This document shows, one piece after another, positions 60,201 through 64,000 of a stretch of DNA of 64,000 nt. This stretch comes from Struthio camelus (lineage: Eukaryota; Chordata; Aves; Struthioniformes; Struthionidae), in contig NC_090953.1 of assembly GCF_040807025.1 (NCBI RefSeq), positions 21,622,997 through 21,686,996 of the forward strand, in the 5' to 3' direction. The notes under the pieces are model-generated. The model did not search any database. It was not told the origin of the DNA and was given only the letters and a program-made list of their open reading frames with translations. Position 1 is the first letter of the stretch; each line of letters starts with the position of its first letter. The translations under genes and the position numbers were made by a program.

Positions 60201-63072
60201 ATCCTCGGGAGACAAAACTGCATGCATGGGATTGCAGAGGCAACCTTGTGAGTGCCTAGCAGAGGGGATAATCCCTTCCCCATACCTGATGGCCACTAAG
60301 CAGCCCTGCAAGGGTGCACTGTCATGGTATTGCTCATCCAAGAAAAAGCAAAACAATTTTGTTCTGGTACTTTAGATATTAAATAGTGAGCCGTGGCTTT
60401 ACAGCCGTTTTGGATGTGTTTTTAATGACACTTTTACATGTTGAGTGAGTTGTCTAACTAGACAATAGTAGATAATATCTAACAAAAATGCCTAATGAGA
60501 ACAGAGTCAGAAAATTCTATGTTAATAGTTTGTAGACAAATTTACAGGCTAGGTTAGGACCAGCAAGTCTTTTTTTTTCCTTCTTTACTTTCCCCTCCCC
60601 AAAGCGAAGTTGTTTAATTGCTTAAACCTCTTCATCCAGCTAACGTTTCTCATTGTTATTGTAATGTCATTTGCCTCCTTGAATTATGCGAAAGAGAATG
60701 ATATTTGGGGAGAATGTGAATTCAGACTGATTTTATTTTATTTTATTTTCAGTCAATAATGACTTGTGGGTCTCTTTCTCTTCCCCCTTTTTTCACTGTT
60801 TCTAGTTCCCTAAATTTTCCCATCCCTGAAAGCTGTTTCTAGTCTGTACCTTAACCCAGATCAGTAACAGAGTAGCTAAAGTTGCCTTTAATGAAATGTT
60901 CTTCCTGTTTTATGAAATATATTTTAAGTTTAGAGCGCAGTAGTTCCTGGTCTTCATATCACTCTTCATATGCAAGTAGAAGATGATACTCTGGTATTGA
61001 TTGCTTTTGGCTTAATGTCTCAAGTATTGCATGGTAAAATTTGCAATGCAAAGAAAACTTTTGGAATATACTAATTGTTATTGCCTTTCACCTATTCTGT
61101 TTGGCCAGTAATCCCAGCTCTGGATTCCTTGCATCCCTGTGCTGCCAGCATAGCAAACCTTCTTAATGTCACTGTCTTGAGAGAACACAGCCAAGCCATT
61201 GGCTTCTTCCATTCAAACCCCATATGAAAACTCATCTTCTGCAATGTGTACGTTATGCAGCTTGCTCTTCCGTGTTGTATAATGAAGATCAAAACCAGAA
61301 GCAACTGGACAAGCAGGCTCCTGTGGCTCTGATTCTTCCCATCCCCAGTTTTTGTTTGTTTACTGTTTGCCCCTTCACTTCCTTTGTGCTATTTATGGCT
61401 AAATTGTACCCGTACAAATAGATACCTCCCGTTTTGGGTTTGCTGAGAGCTTTGAAAATTATTGGAGTAGAACTCTTTAGAAATGTAAGACCGTAAAAAA
61501 ATGTTTAAGTACATAAGCTGAAGGTGTTGCACTAATTAAGTCAGTTACTTTGCCTTGCCCTAGATACTCTGCCTTATTCCATACGAGTGTTGTTTGAATC
61601 CAGCGTCCGTAACTGTGATGGCTTCTTAGTGAAAGAAACAGATGCTATGAACATTTTAGACTGGAAAGCAAAACAGAATAATGTTGAAGTGCCCTTCTGT
61701 CCTGCCAGAGTTGTTCTTCAAGATTTTACGTAAGTGGGGCGTGCGTGTGTCTGCCAAAACTTCTGAAATCATCTGTGTAAACTCACTGAGCAATGTGAAT
61801 GATACTTTGGCCTGAGAATAATCGGAACCTAGCCTTTTGATACCGAAGTATCTCTTTTTCTTAATAGAAACTTCTGCACTGCTTCTGCTATCCAGTAAGT
61901 GTATCGTGATACTTGCATGTGATGCAAGAATAGGAGTTGTTCCATGGAGTTACCCTGGTTTTAGTGCAGGTTGGTGAGGGTGAAGGTGTCAACCTACAAG
62001 GAATGTTTTACAGGAGAAGAGCCAAAACACAAATGGAAGTGGTGACATTTTGACTGTAGCCAGATGGCTGGTAGTCCATTGAAATATATGGAGTTCTTAC
62101 TTGAGAAAACTGAAGATTAAATGTTGCTTGCTCCACGAGAATACGCAATGCTATTGAAACTGTGAATTTAACCATTTATTTAAAAAAGGCTTTTAAGATT
62201 TTTTTTGTGTGTGTGATTTGAATATGGCAGAGCTAAATGGGTAAACCTTCAGCAACTTGCAGACTTAAATTTAAGATGTTTTGCTGGCTCATTAACCATA
62301 TATTTATCAAGAAGCTGGAAAAAAATGAATTAGGATAGCAATAATAAGTAACTTGTGCTCTGCAAGCAAAATCAGGAAAATTTTATGTAGTATGAGTTTT
62401 GTGAGTGTTATTCTCACCTCAGTTTCTTACTTTAGGTACACTTATAACTAAGAGTATTTACTTCTATAAAATGCTTTGTGCTTCAGACAAATGACTGGCT
62501 CTGTAAGAAGAGTCATAATATATTGTAAGGTATGAAAGTGTATAGCATGAGCATTTGTTCACATAGCAAGTTTGTGTTATAAAGGTAATAAGTACACAGA
62601 AATGAATGTTATAATACAGAATTGTCACACTTTAAAAGCACAGCAAGACGAAAGAGCAAATGTAACTCTGTTCTTGAGGTGTTCCTGTATTTTGTTTGGT
62701 ACGTTACCTTAAAGCAGGCTGTTGCCCGTTATGAACGAATACCTACTCCATTAACTTTTAAAAAATGTATTTCAAGCTCTTTAAAATTTATAGACAGTAG
62801 GGTTTTTTTATCTGAAATAGAGCTCAGGTAGATCTAGGCTTAGATTTAAAAATAAACTTGCATATTTAGCTTTATTTTAGAGAGTTAATGTCTTACGGTA
62901 CTGTACTATTTGTGTCCCCTCTTCCCCCCGCTAGTGGAATTCCTGCAATGGTGGATTTTGCTGCCATGAGGGAAGCAGTGAGAAATGCTGGAGGAGATCC
63001 TGTGAAAGTCAATCCTGCCTGCCCAACTGATCTCACTGTTGACCATTCTCTGCAGATTGATTTCAGCAAATG
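57209..63072 (+). CDS. IREB2: Iron-responsive element-binding protein 2 (IRP2), first four coding exons, 3' part outside the window
   Basis: IRP2 binds iron-responsive elements in mRNAs (ferritin, transferrin receptor and others) when iron is low; it is an aconitase-family protein without enzyme activity and is degraded when iron is replete. Joining 57209-57227, 58085-58174, 61564-61729 and 62935-63072 yields 137 residues plus two bases of codon 138 (predicted Cys), out of about 960 in the family. Exon phases agree at every junction. Family signatures are [49 protein letters not shown] and [16 protein letters not shown], which continue the aconitase N-terminal fold. IRP1 (ACO1) is excluded by the short MDPARPG N-terminus and IRP2-type residues. 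The IRP2-specific Cys-rich insertion would lie in the next exon, which is not in the window. An out-of-frame ATG lies 13 bp upstream. Confidence 0.95.
57228..58084 (+). other. IREB2: IREB2 intron 1
   Basis: 857 bp, phase 1. The first 400 bp are CpG-island sequence with CGG-type triplets and a C run (57384-57396), and stay open in the exon 1 frame by base composition alone. The remainder is AT-rich. No other feature is seen. Confidence 0.88.
58085..58174 (+). CDS. IREB2: IREB2 coding exon 2
   Basis: 90 nt, residues 7-36 plus the first base of Asp37. The acceptor has a strong T/C tract (TTTTTTTCCCCTAG) and the donor is TATG|GTAACA. It encodes [20 protein letters not shown] and VSKLGGTKY. The first half is more diverged than exons 3 and 4 from the mammalian proteins as I remember them. 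Confidence 0.93.
58175..61563 (+). other. IREB2: IREB2 intron 2
   Basis: 3.4 kb, phase 1. It contains a strongly diverged CR1 relic (about 59780-60175) and a TTTTA pentamer run (about 60731-60750). Otherwise AT-rich without coding signal. Confidence 0.9.
59780..60175 (-). mobile_element. Ancient CR1 fragment in IREB2 intron 2
   Basis: On the minus strand the segment follows the CR1 3' region: GGTGGAAGGGACATCCAGAG near the 3' end, then CTGAAAACAGTCTGGCTCCA and CCCAGTTCCCTCAACCGTAC in the order expected from young CR1 copies. Many substitutions and indels; no intact frame. Boundaries are approximate. Confidence 0.65.
61564..61729 (+). CDS. IREB2: IREB2 coding exon 3
   Basis: 166 nt, residues 37-92 (split at both ends). 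The acceptor is CTTGCCCTAG and the donor TTTAC|GTAAGT. It encodes [20 protein letters not shown], a basic/acidic helix ([14 protein letters not shown]) and the block [15 protein letters not shown] leading to the aconitase-family DFTG motif completed in exon 4. Confidence 0.96.
61730..62934 (+). other. IREB2: IREB2 intron 3
   Basis: 1.2 kb, phase 2, AT-rich. No repeat or gene is recognised in it. Confidence 0.88.
62935..63072 (+). CDS. IREB2: IREB2 coding exon 4
   Basis: 138 nt, residues 92-137 plus two bases of codon 138. The acceptor is a C-rich tract ending CCCGCTAG. It encodes [20 protein letters not shown] and [16 protein letters not shown]. The VDHS motif corresponds to the aconitase active-site His segment. 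The donor, AAATG|GTGATG, is weak (T at +5), but the frame and the expected Cys codon support it. Confidence 0.93.
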
Positions 63073-64000
63073 GTGATGTACATTATTTCTGAGTTGTACA
63101 TTCTTGTCTGACACAAGGGGTTTGATTCTGAAATATGAATTCAGTCCAGTCGTAGTACTACCCATGCTCAGTAAATCCCTTGTCATGTGTAGATACCTGA
63201 AACTAGACCTGACGGTCTAAGACTCCTCTTAATCTCTTTGTGCATTCAGTATACCAATCTGTTAAAGGGAGATGCACGCTGTAAATGAACGTGTGCCTGA
63301 AAGAGGTCTTCAGGATAAGAAAGCCCCTCTTGAAGGAGAGGAAGAATGCTTGTCAGGGGCGGTGGATCAAGCTGACTGACAACACAGGTTCTGGGTAAAG
63401 GCTACAGAAATAACTGGATCTGGCACAGTTTCCAGAAAATAGTATAGCTTGAGAGAAGAATGAGGCAGAGGTAGTTGGTATTTAACTTTGCCTTGCCCTG
63501 TTTTTACTGTTAAATGTTAAACATTTTTTTATTGTAGATATAACTGCCTTGTCAGAGCTCTGGAGAAGTGGCTTGCAATCCTGTTGGACCTGCGGAAAGA
63601 TTGTAATTTCAGCCTATAGGTTTTGGCTGTGATTTGGTGTAGGCCTGGATTTTGCTATACATGAAAAAAGACTGTAGCTATGTGGAGAGGGAGGTGTACT
63701 TGTAGGTGTCTGGAAGCGTCAGGTTGGAAAACTGGCAGCCTAATTCTCCTTTTCTGATAGGCAGTGATGTGATGAAACCAGCCTGGGGTTGCCTTGTGCT
63801 AGAAACACGTAACACCCTGCAGAAGAGGGAAAAACTTGCATTTTATTCAGTGTTTGCCTAACTTCTCCAAGTAAATAATACAGCTTCTTCCCCCTGCTTC
63901 ACACCATGGAGCCTTCCAAAATGGTGCAGAGTTGTGTAAATTGCTTGAATTCCCTAGGAACTTTAAAAGTTCAGAGAAAAGGCTTGTGGTAAAACAGGTA
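63073..64000 (+). other. IREB2: IREB2 intron 4, partial
   Basis: Sequence after the exon 4 donor up to the window edge. The next IREB2 exon, expected to continue from Cys138 with an AIQNAP-type sequence, is not found here, so it lies to the right. Confidence 0.8.

Overview
The window is vertebrate nuclear DNA, almost certainly from a bird. Two split genes on the + strand can be read exon by exon with consensus splice sites: the whole of CRABP1 (cellular retinoic acid-binding protein 1; coding exons between 20604 and 36292) and the first four coding exons of IREB2 (iron-responsive element-binding protein 2, IRP2; from 57209, running off the right edge). This gene pair, in this order and orientation, is the usual amniote arrangement. 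The bird assignment rests on two CR1 LINE copies with the 3' end typical of birds (tandem ATTCTGTG-like octamers), the short spacing between genes, and older CR1 relics. The species cannot be told from the sequence.

Layout. 1-20040 is AT-rich intergenic DNA without a recognisable gene; it holds a relic of an L2/Jockey-type LINE (about 6.15-6.73 kb) and a 5'-truncated CR1 on the minus strand (14839-15534). 20045-21180 is the CpG-island promoter, exon 1, short intron 1 and exon 2 of CRABP1. Introns 2 (2.8 kb) and 3 (12.1 kb) follow; intron 3 contains an old CR1 (about 25.7-26.6 kb), a TG/TA microsatellite, a pair of 76-78 bp direct repeats, and a young sense-strand CR1 with an open C-terminal reverse transcriptase frame (33154-34050). 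CRABP1 ends near 36.6 kb. 36.6-56.1 kb is intergenic, with only weak repeat relics and one AT-rich block that could be a regulatory element. 56.1-57.6 kb is the IREB2 CpG island, with three perfect TCTCGCGAGA palindromes, then IREB2 exons 1-4 up to 63072; the rest is intron 4.

The two genes are functionally unrelated: CRABP1 buffers and traffics retinoic acid in the cytosol, and IRP2 is a cytosolic RNA-binding regulator of iron metabolism. Their promoters differ as expected: CRABP1 has a GC-box/Sp1-type promoter, IREB2 a housekeeping promoter with CCAAT, CACGTG, GC boxes and TCTCGCGAGA elements.

I found no undescribed gene system. The observations most worth checking are an upstream ATG in IREB2 that would make a spliced 18-codon reading frame overlapping the true start, the TCTCGCGAGA cluster, the inverted pair of young CR1 copies enclosing the CRABP1 promoter and exons 1-3, and the nearly identical direct repeats in CRABP1 intron 3. 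Scattered short relics that appear to belong to one old amniote repeat family are also noted.
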